The translations under genes were made by a program, and so were the position numbers. The notes beneath the pieces were generated by a model. It did not search any database. It was given only the letters and a program-made list of their open reading frames with translations, and was not told the DNA's origin. From the NCBI RefSeq assembly GCF_029893365.1, contig NZ_JARXUZ010000001.1:2666001-2730000 (forward strand): a DNA stretch of 64,000 bases. Direction: 5' to 3'. This DNA is from Cryobacterium sp. CG_9.6. Lineage in GTDB: Bacteria > Actinomycetota > Actinomycetes > Actinomycetales > Microbacteriaceae. Shown here piece by piece: positions 37,020-46,746 of this stretch. Positions within the stretch are counted from its first letter, which is position 1; each line of letters opens with the position of its first letter.

Positions 37020-37898
37020 CTAATTAGTTAGGTTAGCCTTGCCTAATATACCGGATGCCTCGGGGCTATGGAAACGCCCCCGTGGTATCACCATGGGTGA
37101 GCCACTGACCGGGTCGGTGCTGATCGTCGCCGAGAGATCGAACGCTTCCGCAATGGTGGCGCTCGTGAGCGTCTCGGCGGGCGAGCCCATGGCGTGAATG
37201 CGGCCTCCCTTCAACACGACAAGGTGATCCGCGTACCGGGCGGCCAGGTTGAGATCGTGTAGCACCATGACCACGGTTGTGCCGCAGGTGCGGTTGAGTT
37301 CGAGGAGGAGATCGAGCACATCAATCTGGTGGGCAATGTCAAGAAAGGTCGTGGGTTCGTCGAGCAACAGGATGTCGGTGTTCTGCGCCAACGCCATCGC
37401 GATCCACACGCGCTGACGCTGACCGCCGGAGAGGTCTTCCAACCGTCGGGCCGCGAGTTCGAGGGTTCCCGTGGTCGACAACGCCTCGGCCACAATCTCG
37501 TCGTCGGTACTTGTCCAGGTGCGAAACCACCCTTGGTGCGGGTAGCGACCGCGCCCCACGAGGTCCGCCACCGTAATGCCCTCAGGGGCCACCGGCTGCT
37601 GGGGCAGAAGTCCCACCACGGTTGCCACCTCCACGCTGCGCCGGTGTCTAATGTCGCGCCCATCGAGCAGCACGTGCCCGGCTTCGGGCCGGAGGAGGCG
37701 CGCCATGTCGCGCAGCACGGTGGACTTACCCGACGCGTTTGCACCCACAATGACAGTCATGGCCCCCGCAATGATCTCCAGAGAAAGGTTGGGCACGATG
37801 GTCGTCTTCTCGTAGCCGAGGGTCAGCCCCTCCGCACGAAAGTCGTGAGCACCCGCCAGCTGGGGGTCGGCGGCAGACAGAACGGCAGAGCGAGGCAT
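37020..37898 (-). CDS. Iron-siderophore ABC importer, ATPase
   Basis: 292 aa, FepC/FhuC type. Walker A VGANASGKSTVLRDM near 53, signature LSGGQRQRVWIAMALAQ near 155, Walker B ILLLDEPTTFLDIAHQ and switch His MVLHDLN. ATG 37898 overlaps the upstream permease stop (ATGA). The last codons (KANLTN) are written over a DtxR-type iron box for the next gene, so the C-terminus may be shaped by the operator. Confidence 0.94.
   Translation of the reverse strand: MPRSAVLSAADPQLAGAHDFRAEGLTLGYEKTTIVPNLSLEIIAGAMTVIVGANASGKSTVLRDMARLLRPEAGHVLLDGRDIRHRRSVEVATVVGLLPQQPVAPEGITVADLVGRGRYPHQGWFRTWTSTDDEIVAEALSTTGTLELAARRLEDLSGGQRQRVWIAMALAQNTDILLLDEPTTFLDIAHQIDVLDLLLELNRTCGTTVVMVLHDLNLAARYADHLVVLKGGRIHAMGSPAETLTSATIAEAFDLSATISTDPVSGSPMVIPRGRFHSPEASGILGKANLTN
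37028..37046. promoter_or_regulatory. DtxR/IdeR-type iron box upstream of the siderophore-binding protein
   Basis: TTAGGTTAGCCTTGCCTAA matches 16 of 19 positions of the known consensus TTAGGTTAGGCTAACCTAA. It lies inside the last codons of the ATPase gene, 41-59 bp before the binding-protein start. Confidence 0.75.
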
Positions 37899-38959
37899 CA
37901 GGCTCCCTTTCCAGATTTGTTCGAGCTAGCGAGCAGCCAGAGCAGGTACGGCGCCCCGATCACGCCGGTAATAATTCCGGCCGGGAGTTGCAGGTCACCC
38001 GGCAGAAGGTGCTGCGCGGTCAGATCAGCCACCGCGGTGATGAGCGCCCCCACCAAGGCCGCAGGAACGAGGTGAAGCCCTCCGGCGTGGCAGAGTCGAC
38101 GCGCGATCGGCGCCGACACGAACGCCACGAATGCCAGCGGCCCCACGGCAGCCGTGCCGACGGCGGCGAAAGCCACACCCACAGCGAGGAGCACCAGGCG
38201 AGAGCGTTCCGTTCGCACTCCAAGGCTTGTGGCCGTATCGTCTCCCAATTGCAGAGCACGCATCCGGCCGGACAGCACCCCGAGCGCGGGCACCAGCAGG
38301 GCGAGAAGAGCAGTGACTACGCCGATATCACTCCAGCGCGCGCCGCTCACACTACCCACCAACCAGACCAGGGCGTCTTGGGCGGCACGCAGATCGGCCC
38401 GAGACAGTAGATAGCTGAGGAGCCCCTGAACCATGAAGGCCACGCCCACACCGATCAGCACGAATCGGTACCCCACGACTCCCCCACGCCACGCGAGCAG
38501 GTAGATTGCTGCGGCGACAAGCACGGCACCACCGAAGGCTGCGAGAGATGTAGCCAGCGACCCGAAGCCCAAAAGGAGCATTCCACCAACGGCCGCGGCG
38601 CTCGCCCCACCGGTGACACCAATAACGTCGGGGCTCGCCAGAGGGTTTCGCAGCACGGTTTGGAACACTGCGCCCGACAGCGCAAAGGCCACGCCCACCA
38701 GCAGGGCCAGCACAAGCCGCGGCAATCGGAGCGTGAGAACGATGAACTTTTCGCTCGGAGAACCTGCGCCCACGAGCGTCCCGACAAGATCAGGAATGCT
38801 CAGGTGGTAGGCGCCCAGTGTGAGACTCGCGGCCGCAACCACGAGCACTCCCAGGGAGAGCGCCGTCACCACCCGGCGCTCTCGTTGCCGACCGGCCGCC
38901 CGGCTGTCGACCACTGCGAGGACGGGCGCCTCTCGGTGCACCGAGGCGAGGCGAGTCAT
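37898..38959 (-). CDS. Iron-siderophore ABC importer, permease 2
   Basis: 353 aa from ATG 38959, which overlaps the upstream permease stop (ATGA); longer readings to 39244 run through the other permease gene and are artefacts. FecCD family: RLPRLVLALLVGVAFALSGAVFQTVLRNPLASPDVIGVTGGASAAA near residue 90 is the family signature, with 9-10 TM segments and the coupling motif near FVGLAAPH-like FVSAPIARRLCHAGG. Forms the channel as a heterodimer with the neighbouring permease. Confidence 0.93.
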   Translation of the reverse strand: MTRLASVHREAPVLAVVDSRAAGRQRERRVVTALSLGVLVVAAASLTLGAYHLSIPDLVGTLVGAGSPSEKFIVLTLRLPRLVLALLVGVAFALSGAVFQTVLRNPLASPDVIGVTGGASAAAVGGMLLLGFGSLATSLAAFGGAVLVAAAIYLLAWRGGVVGYRFVLIGVGVAFMVQGLLSYLLSRADLRAAQDALVWLVGSVSGARWSDIGVVTALLALLVPALGVLSGRMRALQLGDDTATSLGVRTERSRLVLLAVGVAFAAVGTAAVGPLAFVAFVSAPIARRLCHAGGLHLVPAALVGALITAVADLTAQHLLPGDLQLPAGIITGVIGAPYLLWLLASSNKSGKGA

Positions 38960-40014
38960 AGCCCGGCCAACTTGACGCGACGCACGAGCGCGATGAGCAC
39001 GGGGGCGCCGAGAAAGGCCACTACGAGGCCCGCCTCGATCTCCCCCGGCTGCGCGATCACGCGACCGAGCACATCCGCTCCGAGGAGGAGCGCCGGGCCC
39101 AGAAGAGCGGAGAATGCCAGGATGAGCCGATAGTCGGGCCCCGTGAACCAGCGGGCAATGTGCGGTACTGCGAGTCCCACGAACACGATGGGCCCCGCTA
39201 TCGCCGTGGCCGAACCGCACAACAACACAATGGCCACGGCGCACACGATGCGCGCCACCACGAGGTTCTGGCCGAGGCCACGGGCAAGATCATCGCCGAG
39301 GGCAAGGGCGTTGAGCATGCGAGCGGCCACCACGGCCAACACGGTACCAACGATGATGAAGGGCACCAGCGGCAGGCTGGAGTCAAGTCCGCGCGCAACG
39401 AGAGAACCAGCCGCCCAGAACCGAAAGCGGTCGAAGGCATCACCGTCGCTCAGCAGAATAATGGTGATGAGCGAGGTAAGCGCGGCGGTGAGGGCCGTAC
39501 CGGCCAGGGCCAGCTTCACCGGGGTGGCACCGTCGCGTCCGAGAGACCCAATCAGGTAGACGACGGTCGAGGCCACCGCTGCCCCGGCAAAGGCGAACCA
39601 CACATAGCCAAGGGCAGACGTGACCCCAAACCACGCGATCCCGGCCACGACGAAAAGAGACGCACCCGCGTTGACGCCGAGCAGCCCTGGATCGGCGAGC
39701 GGGTTGCGGGTGACTCCCTGCATGAGTCCACCGGCCAGGCCGAGAGCGAGCCCGGCGAGTAGCCCCACAACGGTGCGAGGAACGCGCAGGTCGAGAACCA
39801 CGACATGATCGGTGAGCGTGCGATCGGGGCGCAGAAGCGCCTCGATCACCGTGCCGATCTGAACGTCCCGGGTACCGATCATGAAAGAGGCCGCGACTGC
39901 AAGCACGAGGAGTGCAATCGCCACACCGAACCCGGCGACGAGTCGAGAAGAACCCGTCCCGCTACGCCGGCGAACGCTGGCGCGTTGTGGTGTCACCGAC
40001 GCGGTGAGGCTCAC
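38956..40014 (-). CDS. Iron-siderophore ABC importer, permease 1
   Basis: 352 aa from GTG 40014, whose GTGA overlaps the preceding stop; the frame opens at a TTG (40041) inside the SIP gene. FecCD signature LRVPRTVVGLLAGLALGLAGGLMQGVTRNPLADPGLLGVNAGAS, and GPIVFVGLAVPHIARWFTGPDYR as the ATPase-coupling region. Nine or more TM helices. Confidence 0.93.
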   Translation of the reverse strand: MSLTASVTPQRASVRRRSGTGSSRLVAGFGVAIALLVLAVAASFMIGTRDVQIGTVIEALLRPDRTLTDHVVVLDLRVPRTVVGLLAGLALGLAGGLMQGVTRNPLADPGLLGVNAGASLFVVAGIAWFGVTSALGYVWFAFAGAAVASTVVYLIGSLGRDGATPVKLALAGTALTAALTSLITIILLSDGDAFDRFRFWAAGSLVARGLDSSLPLVPFIIVGTVLAVVAARMLNALALGDDLARGLGQNLVVARIVCAVAIVLLCGSATAIAGPIVFVGLAVPHIARWFTGPDYRLILAFSALLGPALLLGADVLGRVIAQPGEIEAGLVVAFLGAPVLIALVRRVKLAGL

Positions 40015-40994
40015 TGGGCTTCGGCCCGACCGTGCCGCCAATAGCCCATGAAAGCCACACGTGTACGGTCGATGCCGGTCTCGCTCACCAGAAAGCGCCG
40101 AAGCTTTTTAATAACGCTCGCCTCACCAGCCAGCCAGGCGTAAAAGTCGCTGTCGGGCGCAGCGGCCGGTGATTCCCAGAGCAGGTCGCGGTCAACATCA
40201 ATATCCTCGAGCACCTGCGCGGTGGGCAACACCGTGATACTGTCCCGGTTACCGGCGACCCACGCTCGGACGGCCGCATCCAAGAGCACTCCCTGCGGCG
40301 CGGTGCCACGCGGCAGCCAGGTGATCTGGCACCCCGGCGACAGGCTGCGAGTAGCGGCATCCGTGGCGTCAGGCGTACCAACGACCTCGAGAAACGCATG
40401 TGCGCGGCTGGTTGCCGGCAGGCTCTCGAGAATGGCGCAGATGGCCGGGGCTGCGGTCTCATCACCGGCGAGGAGCAAGACCGTTGCGCACCCGGGGTGC
40501 CAGTCGAAACCGGTGGCTGCCTGCGCGCTGCGGGCGTCTGGGCCAACAATGACGAGTGTGTCGCCGAGAGCGACCCCACTGAGCCAACGGGCGGCCGGGC
40601 CAGCATGGCCGGTGGTGTTGTCGTGCGCAACGAAATCGACATCGATTTCCCGAACCTCGGGTCGTGCCGCTCGAATCGTGTAGGTGCGAAAGGGGTTGCG
40701 GACGGCGTCGGGGAGGGCGCGCCAGCGGCTGTACCAGGTGCCCTCGTCGATGGTGGCCTGATCGGTTGCCCCAATTTCGCTCACACCGATTCCGGGCAGT
40801 GGAAAAACGATCTTGATGCGCTGGTCGAGCCCCGCCGTGCCGAAGGTGTCGAAGTCGGCACCCGCAAACGTGACGCGCACGGAGTGTTCGCCGAGGCGTC
40901 GAATGCCAGCCACTGACGCGGCATACGGACGGTAGGCGGGCCGGTCGTCGGGCATCCGTTCAACCACCGTCGTGCTCGCAAGTGAGGTTAGCAT
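40011..40994 (-). CDS. Siderophore-interacting protein (ferric-siderophore reductase, SIP family)
   Basis: 327 aa. FAD-binding ferredoxin-reductase-like domain with RTYTIR (FAD contact) near residue 101 and a SIP C-terminal NAD(P)H domain (TVLLLAGDETAAPAICAILE, then the C-terminal WRHGR motif YWRHGRAEAQ). Cytosolic reductive release of iron from imported siderophore. First gene of a five-gene operon. ATG 40994 seems leaderless: CATACT at 41006-41001 (minus) and 6 nt to ATG. The iron box covers the start codon. A later ATG (40955) is the alternative. Confidence 0.92.
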   Translation of the reverse strand: MLTSLASTTVVERMPDDRPAYRPYAASVAGIRRLGEHSVRVTFAGADFDTFGTAGLDQRIKIVFPLPGIGVSEIGATDQATIDEGTWYSRWRALPDAVRNPFRTYTIRAARPEVREIDVDFVAHDNTTGHAGPAARWLSGVALGDTLVIVGPDARSAQAATGFDWHPGCATVLLLAGDETAAPAICAILESLPATSRAHAFLEVVGTPDATDAATRSLSPGCQITWLPRGTAPQGVLLDAAVRAWVAGNRDSITVLPTAQVLEDIDVDRDLLWESPAAAPDSDFYAWLAGEASVIKKLRRFLVSETGIDRTRVAFMGYWRHGRAEAQ

Positions 40995-41001
40995 TGCCTA
41001 A
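40983..41001. promoter_or_regulatory. DtxR/IdeR-type iron box at the start of the siderophore operon
   Basis: TGAGGTTAGCATTGCCTAA matches 14 of 19 positions of the consensus. It spans from the end of the putative -10 (CATACT) across the SIP start codon, where bound repressor would block the promoter. An adjacent imperfect palindrome, AAGTATGGCATGCCTTACTT (41000-41019), could be a second site. Confidence 0.65.
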
Positions 41002-41072
41002 GTATGGCATGCCTTACTTGAGCGCTGGGAGCTAGGTCCCCACTGAACTCCCCGACCAGAACCTCACGCGCC

Positions 41073-41078
41073 TAGACT
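41073..41078 (+). promoter_or_regulatory. -10 box of leaderless MFS gene
   Basis: TAGACT, then 6 nt, then GTG 41085 that opens the MFS carrier; no Shine-Dalgarno. Confidence 0.5.
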
Positions 41079-41084
41079 CAGGTA

Positions 41085-42293
41085 GTGAGCAGCTACATAA
41101 GTCTTCTGAAAACGCCGGGTGTGGCCCGTCTGATCGGCGCACAGTTGACCGCACGGTTCCCCTTCGGCATGCTGTCCCTCGCGTTTCTCATTCATATTGA
41201 GCGTTTATTTGACTCCTATGCGGCTGCTGGCCTCGTGCTGGGAGCGATGAGCATCGGCCAGGCCGTTGCCGGCCCGTTGACGAGCCGCCTCATGGGCCGT
41301 TGGGGTATTCGCCCGGTGATCATCGTCACGCTCATCGTGTGCGCCATCTCGATCATTTCCATGGCACTGGTTCCGATGGGAATCCCCGCCCTCATGATCG
41401 TGGGCCTCGTGGCCGGGCTGGCGACGCCACCCATTCAACCGGCCGTGCGCACCATTTATCCCAAAATCGTCAACTCCCGCCAACTCACCCCGCTGTTCTC
41501 CCTCGACGCCTCAGCGCAGGAAATCATCTGGGTGCTCGGTCCGGTGATCGCCACCTTCGTGGCCATTCAGGTAAGTACCGTTGCCGGCATTCTGCTCGCG
41601 GCCGCCTTTCTCATTGGTGGGGGAATCTGGTTCGTTGTTCTACCCGAGGTCGGACGGGTGCGCATCCCCCTCAGCCGCCGCAAGCTCGGTGTTGTTCTGA
41701 AGCGACCGGCCGTTTTGCTGAGCACCGTTGTGGGATTCATGCTCGTTGCCGCCTGCGCTGCACTCGAAGCCGGTGTCGTGGCCGCGTTCGGACACGGCAG
41801 CGCCAACTCCGGGTGGATCCTGGGTATCTTCGCTGTGGGTTCCCTCATTGGCGGTCTTGCCCTCGGGCACCTGCCCATCGGCCCGTGGGCACTGGCCAGC
41901 CGCATGCTCATCGTGACCATCGGCATCGGCCTGGCCGGCCTGTGGCTGAACTTCGGCTGGCTCGCGGGCACCCTTCTTCTGGCCGGAATCGGCGTGGCGC
42001 CCGCCTTCGCGGTGCTGTTTGGAATCGTCTCAGCCAGCGTCAAATTCAGCGACACCGCAGAAGCCTACGGCTGGATCGGCACCGGCCAGCTGATCGGTGC
42101 GGCCATGGGATCGGCGTTTGCCGGCTTCGCGATTGATCACTCGGGAGCAGCCTCGGCCATCTTCCTGGCCGCGGGTTTCGCCGGGCTCGGATGCATCATC
42201 CCCACGCTCGGACGCCGCTGGCACCCCGATCTGCGCGGCAAAGACCCGAGTCCGATTCCCGATACCGAACCCATCAACGTGCAGGTCTCGTAG
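41085..42293 (+). CDS. MFS transporter (12-TM), possibly linked to siderophore export
   Basis: 402 aa from GTG 41085. Twelve hydrophobic segments with a major-facilitator loop (GPLTSRLMGRWGIRP) between TM2 and TM3; the C-half loop lacks a strong motif. It is divergent from the siderophore operon with the iron box only 84-102 bp away, so iron-linked expression and siderophore export are possible, but no substrate can be read from the sequence. C-terminal tail short and acidic. Confidence 0.8.
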   Translation: MSSYISLLKTPGVARLIGAQLTARFPFGMLSLAFLIHIERLFDSYAAAGLVLGAMSIGQAVAGPLTSRLMGRWGIRPVIIVTLIVCAISIISMALVPMGIPALMIVGLVAGLATPPIQPAVRTIYPKIVNSRQLTPLFSLDASAQEIIWVLGPVIATFVAIQVSTVAGILLAAAFLIGGGIWFVVLPEVGRVRIPLSRRKLGVVLKRPAVLLSTVVGFMLVAACAALEAGVVAAFGHGSANSGWILGIFAVGSLIGGLALGHLPIGPWALASRMLIVTIGIGLAGLWLNFGWLAGTLLLAGIGVAPAFAVLFGIVSASVKFSDTAEAYGWIGTGQLIGAAMGSAFAGFAIDHSGAASAIFLAAGFAGLGCIIPTLGRRWHPDLRGKDPSPIPDTEPINVQVS

Positions 42294-42326
42294 CCCTTCT
42301 TCTTCGGCGACCTGCGACGATAGAGC

Positions 42327-43151
42327 ATGACCTCCTCCCCGCTCCTGCTCCTCAATGACGGCCACACCATCCCCCAGCTGGGACTCGGGGTGTACAAAGT
42401 CGCTGACGACATCGCGGCCGATACCGTTCAGGTTGCCCTCGAAGCCGGATACCGCCACGTGGACACGGCCGCCCTGTACGAGAACGAGGTGGGTGTGGGG
42501 CAGGGCCTGGCACGTTCCGGTGTGGGCCGGGAGGACGTGTTCGTCACCACCAAGGTCTGGAATGATCACCACGGCTACGACGCGACCCTGCGCGCCTTCG
42601 ACGAGAGCCTGACCAAGCTCGGCCTCGACTACGTCGACCTCTACCTGATTCACTGGCCGGCACCCACGCAGGACCGCTACATTGACACCTACCGCGCCCT
42701 CGAGAAGATCCGCGCCGACGGTCGCGCCCGCTCCATTGGCGTCTCCAACTTCCACACCCACCACCTCGACCGCTTGCTCGCCGAAACCGACGTCGTTCCG
42801 GTGCTGAATCAGGTGGAACTGCACCCGTGGCTCCCGCAGAGTGGCGTGCGGGCGTACGACGCAGCCCACGGCATCCTCACGGAGGCGTGGTCACCGCTTG
42901 CCCGCGGACGCGCCATCGGCAACGACACCCTCGACGACATCGGCGCGAAATACGGCAAGTCGGCTGCGCAGGTCGTGATTCGGTGGCACCTGGAGCTCGG
43001 CAACGTGGTGATTCCCAAGTCGGTGACGCCTCACCGCATTCGCGACAACCTCAATGTGTTCGACTTCGCCCTTGACGCCGACGACCTCAGTGCAATCGCC
43101 GCCTTCGATTCGGGTGAACGCACCGGCAAGGATCCCGACCTGCTGGACTAG
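42327..43151 (+). CDS. Aldo/keto reductase (diketo-gluconate reductase type)
   Basis: 274 aa. Tetrad: Asp/Tyr in EAGYRHVDTAALYENEVGVG, Lys in TTKVWND and His in LIHWPAP. NADPH-binding end VIPKSVTPHRIRDNLNVFDF. Same subfamily as 26385-27218. ATG at 42327, 31 bp after the MFS stop, so it may be cotranscribed with it. Substrate unknown. Confidence 0.92.
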   Translation: MTSSPLLLLNDGHTIPQLGLGVYKVADDIAADTVQVALEAGYRHVDTAALYENEVGVGQGLARSGVGREDVFVTTKVWNDHHGYDATLRAFDESLTKLGLDYVDLYLIHWPAPTQDRYIDTYRALEKIRADGRARSIGVSNFHTHHLDRLLAETDVVPVLNQVELHPWLPQSGVRAYDAAHGILTEAWSPLARGRAIGNDTLDDIGAKYGKSAAQVVIRWHLELGNVVIPKSVTPHRIRDNLNVFDFALDADDLSAIAAFDSGERTGKDPDLLD

Positions 43152-43177
43152 CCGGCACGCGCCATGTCGCCCAAAGG

Positions 43178-44164
43178 CTACCAGCGGGGGTGAATGGCGT
43201 CCCGCAGCAGGCGGTCGTAAATGTCCTGCACGCCCACGTTGAACTCGTAGGACAGCTCGTCGAGGGAACCGGCTGCGGCATTTCCCTGGGCCTGTGCGAC
43301 CGAACGCGCACCCGGGATGACGGCGCTCACGCCGTCCACCTGGGCAACCCACGCGAGGGCGGCCTGCGCCGTGCTTACGCCGGCCGGGACCAGCGCCGCG
43401 AACTCCGTTGCCGCCTGCAGTCCCACCTCAAAGTCCACGCCCGAGAAGGTCTCCCCCACGTCGAAGTGGCTGCCGTCACGGTTGAAGTTGCGGTGGTCAG
43501 ACTCGGGGAACACCGTGTCCCGCGTGTACTTGCCGGTGAGGAGTCCGCTGGCCAGCGGCACCCGCGCAATGACGCCCACACCAGCAGCCCGCGCGGCCGG
43601 TATCACGGCGTCGAGAGGCTTGAGGCGAAACGCGTTGAAGATGATCTGAACGGTGGCCTCACCGGGCCGAGCGATGGCTGCAAGCGCTTGCTCGCAGGTC
43701 TCGACGCTCAGGCCATAGGCCGCAATAACCTGTTCGGCCACGAGCGTGTCGAGAGCGTGATAGACCTCATCGGATTCCACCACGGCCGACGGCGGGCAGT
43801 GCAGCTGCACGAGGTCGAGCGTTTCGGTGCCCAGGTTGCGCCTCGAGCGATCCGTCCACTCCCGAAAGTGGGAAAGCACATAGTTCTCGGGCACCTGATC
43901 AACACGGCGGCCCATCTTGGTGGCGACGGTAATCCCGTGGTCCGAGGGCGCGGTGGCCAGAAACTGCCCGATAAGGCGTTCACTGCGACCGTCACCATAC
44001 ACATCGGCGGTGTCGAAAAAGGTGACGCCAGCGTCAGCGGATGCCGAGAGCACACCGAGAGCATCGGCATCCGTTACCGAACCCCAGTCCCCGCCCAGCT
44101 GCCATGTACCGAGGCCCATGACAGATACGTCGCGGCCAGTTCGTCCCAGAATTCGTGTGTCCAT
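43178..44164 (-). CDS. Aldo/keto reductase (YhdN/IolS type)
   Basis: 328 aa. Tetrad Asp/Tyr in VTFFDTADVYGDGRSE, Lys in VATKMGRR, His in LVQLHCPP; cofactor region ARSVAQAQGNAAA near the C-terminus. It is of the longer AKR11-like type, different from the other two AKRs here. ATG 44164 is preceded by TAAACT (44176-44171 minus) with a 6-nt gap, so the transcript is probably leaderless. Convergent with the AKR gene at 42327, 26-bp gap. Confidence 0.9.
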   Translation of the reverse strand: MDTRILGRTGRDVSVMGLGTWQLGGDWGSVTDADALGVLSASADAGVTFFDTADVYGDGRSERLIGQFLATAPSDHGITVATKMGRRVDQVPENYVLSHFREWTDRSRRNLGTETLDLVQLHCPPSAVVESDEVYHALDTLVAEQVIAAYGLSVETCEQALAAIARPGEATVQIIFNAFRLKPLDAVIPAARAAGVGVIARVPLASGLLTGKYTRDTVFPESDHRNFNRDGSHFDVGETFSGVDFEVGLQAATEFAALVPAGVSTAQAALAWVAQVDGVSAVIPGARSVAQAQGNAAAGSLDELSYEFNVGVQDIYDRLLRDAIHPRW

Positions 44165-44341
44165 CGCCCCAGTTTACGGTGGCACCGGTGTAATGCCACA
44201 AGAGGCGGACGCACGGGCACCGCCCGCCTTTGTCTGATGACTGCCTCCCTCAACCCCCAATCTGCTCCGGCTTGGCTCGCCTCGGAGATTTCAGGAAGAC
44301 AAGCGGGTTAGATGGGAACAACAATTATTGAAGGAGCATCC

Positions 44342-45295
44342 ATGGCACACGTCGAACCCACGGTGACGGTGCCCGATCTGGGCGGCACCCTCACCGTGAT
44401 CACCGGAGCAAATAGCGGGCTGGGCTTCGGACTTACCTCACGATTTGCGGCGGCCGGCAGTGAGGTGATTCTCGCGGTTCGTAACCTCGAGAAGGGCGAC
44501 GCTGCTGCCGCTCGCATTCGAGCGCAGACGCCGACAGCGGCACTCAGCGTACGTCACCTGGACCTGGCCAGCCTCTCGAGCGTCACGGATTTCAGCGCTC
44601 GGTTAAACAGGGAGGGCCGCGCGGTCAACGTGCTTATCAACAACGCCGGCATCATGATGACACCGAAGCGCGATACGACAGCAGACGGCTTTGAGCTGCA
44701 GTTTGGCACCAATCATCTCGGCCATTTTGCGTTGACCGCCGAGCTGATGCCGCTGCTTCGCGCCGCGGGAACAAGCCGAGTCGTGAGCCTCTCGAGCCTC
44801 GCTGCCCGCGCCGGCCGCCTCAACTTCGATGATCTGCAGGGAATCAAATATTCCCCGACGCGCGCCTACGGGCTGTCCAAACTCGCCACCCTCATGTTTG
44901 CACGCGAACTCAACCGCCGCAGTGTCGCCGCAGGCTGGGGCATCCGCAGCATTGCCGCCCACCCCGGAGCCACGCTCACCAACCTGCAGGTCACCGGACC
45001 AACCCACGGGGGCCAATCAGCGCGCGTAGCTCAGAGTCTCATCAAGGCCACCAGCGGTATCAGCTGGCTCTGGCAGCAGATTCCCGAGGGCATCCTGCCC
45101 GCCCTCTACGCCGCAACCAACGCGAACGCGGCTGGTGGCGGTTTCTACGGGCCGGCCGGCTTTGGTGAGCTGACAGGCGGCTCGGCTCCGGCCCGTTTTC
45201 CGTCGCGTGCGCTCAGCGATGCCGATGCGGAGCGCCTGTGGCGGGCCTCCGAGCACCTCACGGGCGTGACCTTCCCCAGCCCTGTTGCCGCCTGA
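44342..45295 (+). CDS. Short-chain dehydrogenase/reductase
   Basis: 317 aa from ATG 44342 with AAGGAG 6 nt upstream. Rossmann motif [13 protein letters not shown] near 21, LINNAGIMM near 100, catalytic Ser in [10 protein letters not shown] and YxxxK in AYGLSKLA near 180. The size and [16 protein letters not shown] are typical of the retinol-dehydrogenase/WW-oxidoreductase-like SDR group. Substrate unknown. Confidence 0.9.
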   Translation: MAHVEPTVTVPDLGGTLTVITGANSGLGFGLTSRFAAAGSEVILAVRNLEKGDAAAARIRAQTPTAALSVRHLDLASLSSVTDFSARLNREGRAVNVLINNAGIMMTPKRDTTADGFELQFGTNHLGHFALTAELMPLLRAAGTSRVVSLSSLAARAGRLNFDDLQGIKYSPTRAYGLSKLATLMFARELNRRSVAAGWGIRSIAAHPGATLTNLQVTGPTHGGQSARVAQSLIKATSGISWLWQQIPEGILPALYAATNANAAGGGFYGPAGFGELTGGSAPARFPSRALSDADAERLWRASEHLTGVTFPSPVAA

Positions 45296-45406
45296 CTCAG
45301 ACGTAGGCCCCGCAGACGCGGATAATGCAACAGATGCCGCGGCACGCGGGTAAGAAGAGACGGCGGGGTCTCGCGTGCGAGGTCCCGCCGTCCACCGTTT
45401 CATGCA

Positions 45407-45607
45407 TCAAGTATCGTCGCGAAGACCTTCTTTGTAGTCATTCTTGGCCTTCGTGGCATCCCGCTCGGCTTCTGCGTGCTTCACCTTGGCATCGGCCTTG
45501 GCCTCGTCGGTCTTGTCCGCAACCTTGTCGCGTGCATCGTCGACCGCGCGGCTGATCTTCTTGCCGGTCGCATCGAGCGCGTCCTTGGCATCGTCTACGA
45601 TTCCCAT
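45407..45607 (-). CDS. Small charged amphipathic protein
   Basis: 66 aa from ATG 45607, 4 nt after GGAGGA. It begins MGIVDDAKDALDATGKKIS and continues as a run of Lys/Asp/Ala/Glu heptad-like helices without Cys or aromatic residues save one Tyr. Such proteins resemble the CsbD or LEA-like stress groups, but no exact family match can be claimed. Probably soluble and stress-related. Confidence 0.6.
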   Translation of the reverse strand: MGIVDDAKDALDATGKKISRAVDDARDKVADKTDEAKADAKVKHAEAERDATKAKNDYKEGLRDDT

Positions 45608-45772
45608 GTCTTCCTCCAGATATACGAGTTGCAGTGGATTCTTGTGCGTGTGTCGGAGCGTGAGCATCCCAACGACACGACAATACGTCGAGTCAGTCAA
45701 TTGAGTCTGAATTGTGATGCGTCTCACAGAAAACAGGCAGACATTGAAGCGGGCGCGGACAATACTGTGACC

Positions 45773-46636
45773 ATGAGACGTTCGTTCGCACTCGCTCCCG
45801 CGGTCACCGCGGCGATCCTGTGTGCGCTGCTGCTCGCAGGCTGCACGGCGGGGAACGAGTCGTCCAGTACGTCCGGGACCGTGCCGGTGCAGGGCGCGCC
45901 GGAACCTGGTGTGGGTGACACGGGTCTTGCTGATGGCGGCACCACGAGTGAGGTCAATACCGCCAGTCGGGATGTCGTCACCAGCGGATCGATGTCCGTC
46001 ACGGTGGCCGACCCCATCACGACAGCGCAATCTGCCGTGACACTCACCGAGCGGGCCGGGGGCCGCGTGGATTCCCGCAGCGAAAACCCCGCCACCGATA
46101 ATCAAGCCGCCAGCGCCAGCCTGACCCTGCGCATTCCCTCGGATGAGCTCGAGCGCACGCTCACCGAACTGAAGGCGCTGGGCACAGTGAACTTCGTGTC
46201 CATCAACGGCACGGATGTGACGCAGCAGAGCACTGACCTCGACGCGCGGATCACAGCCCTGCAAACCTCCGTGGACCGGTTGCTGACCCTGATGAGCACC
46301 GCGAGCGACACGGCAGACCTCATCTCAATCGAGGGGGCGCTGTCGAGTCGTCAGGCGGAGCTGGAAAGCCTCGTGTCGCAGCGTAACCTCTTGTCCGACC
46401 AGATTGATTACGCCACCATCACACTCGATCTCCTCGAGGATGGAACCGTGGCTCCCAGCGCCCCCGGCGACTTTTGGGGTGGTGTCGTTGTGGGGTGGAC
46501 GGCCCTGATGGCCACCGTCGGGGCCGTTGTGGTGGCCGTTGGTGTGGCGCTGCCGTGGATTGTCACACTCGCTTTTCTGGCCCTGATTGTGGTGTTGATC
46601 GTGCGGTTGTTCACGCGGAGGCGCAAGGCTGCATAG
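45773..46636 (+). CDS. DUF4349 domain lipoprotein
   Basis: 287 aa from ATG 45773. Signal with lipobox LLLAGC (Cys24), a Ser/Thr/Gly linker, then DUF4349: RDVVTSGSMSVTVADPITTAQSAVTLTERAGGRVDSRS, LTLRIPSDELERTLTELKALG and a coiled-coil section (LDARITALQTSVDRL ... SRQAELESLVSQRNLL) at ~165-215. A C-terminal TM helix (VTLAFLALIVVLIVRLF) with RRRK tail. So anchored at both ends, outside the cell in between. AATACT 6 nt before ATG could be a leaderless -10. Function unknown. Confidence 0.82.
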   Translation: MRRSFALAPAVTAAILCALLLAGCTAGNESSSTSGTVPVQGAPEPGVGDTGLADGGTTSEVNTASRDVVTSGSMSVTVADPITTAQSAVTLTERAGGRVDSRSENPATDNQAASASLTLRIPSDELERTLTELKALGTVNFVSINGTDVTQQSTDLDARITALQTSVDRLLTLMSTASDTADLISIEGALSSRQAELESLVSQRNLLSDQIDYATITLDLLEDGTVAPSAPGDFWGGVVVGWTALMATVGAVVVAVGVALPWIVTLAFLALIVVLIVRLFTRRRKAA

Positions 46637-46746
46637 GCTTGACTAGTGTTCGAGTTTTTCTTTGTTATCCCCCTGTCTGCGGCGAGTCGCTGGCACACTA
46701 ATTTTGCGAAGTCTGCTGCCGCTGTGAGCAGTATTGGTTACGGCCG

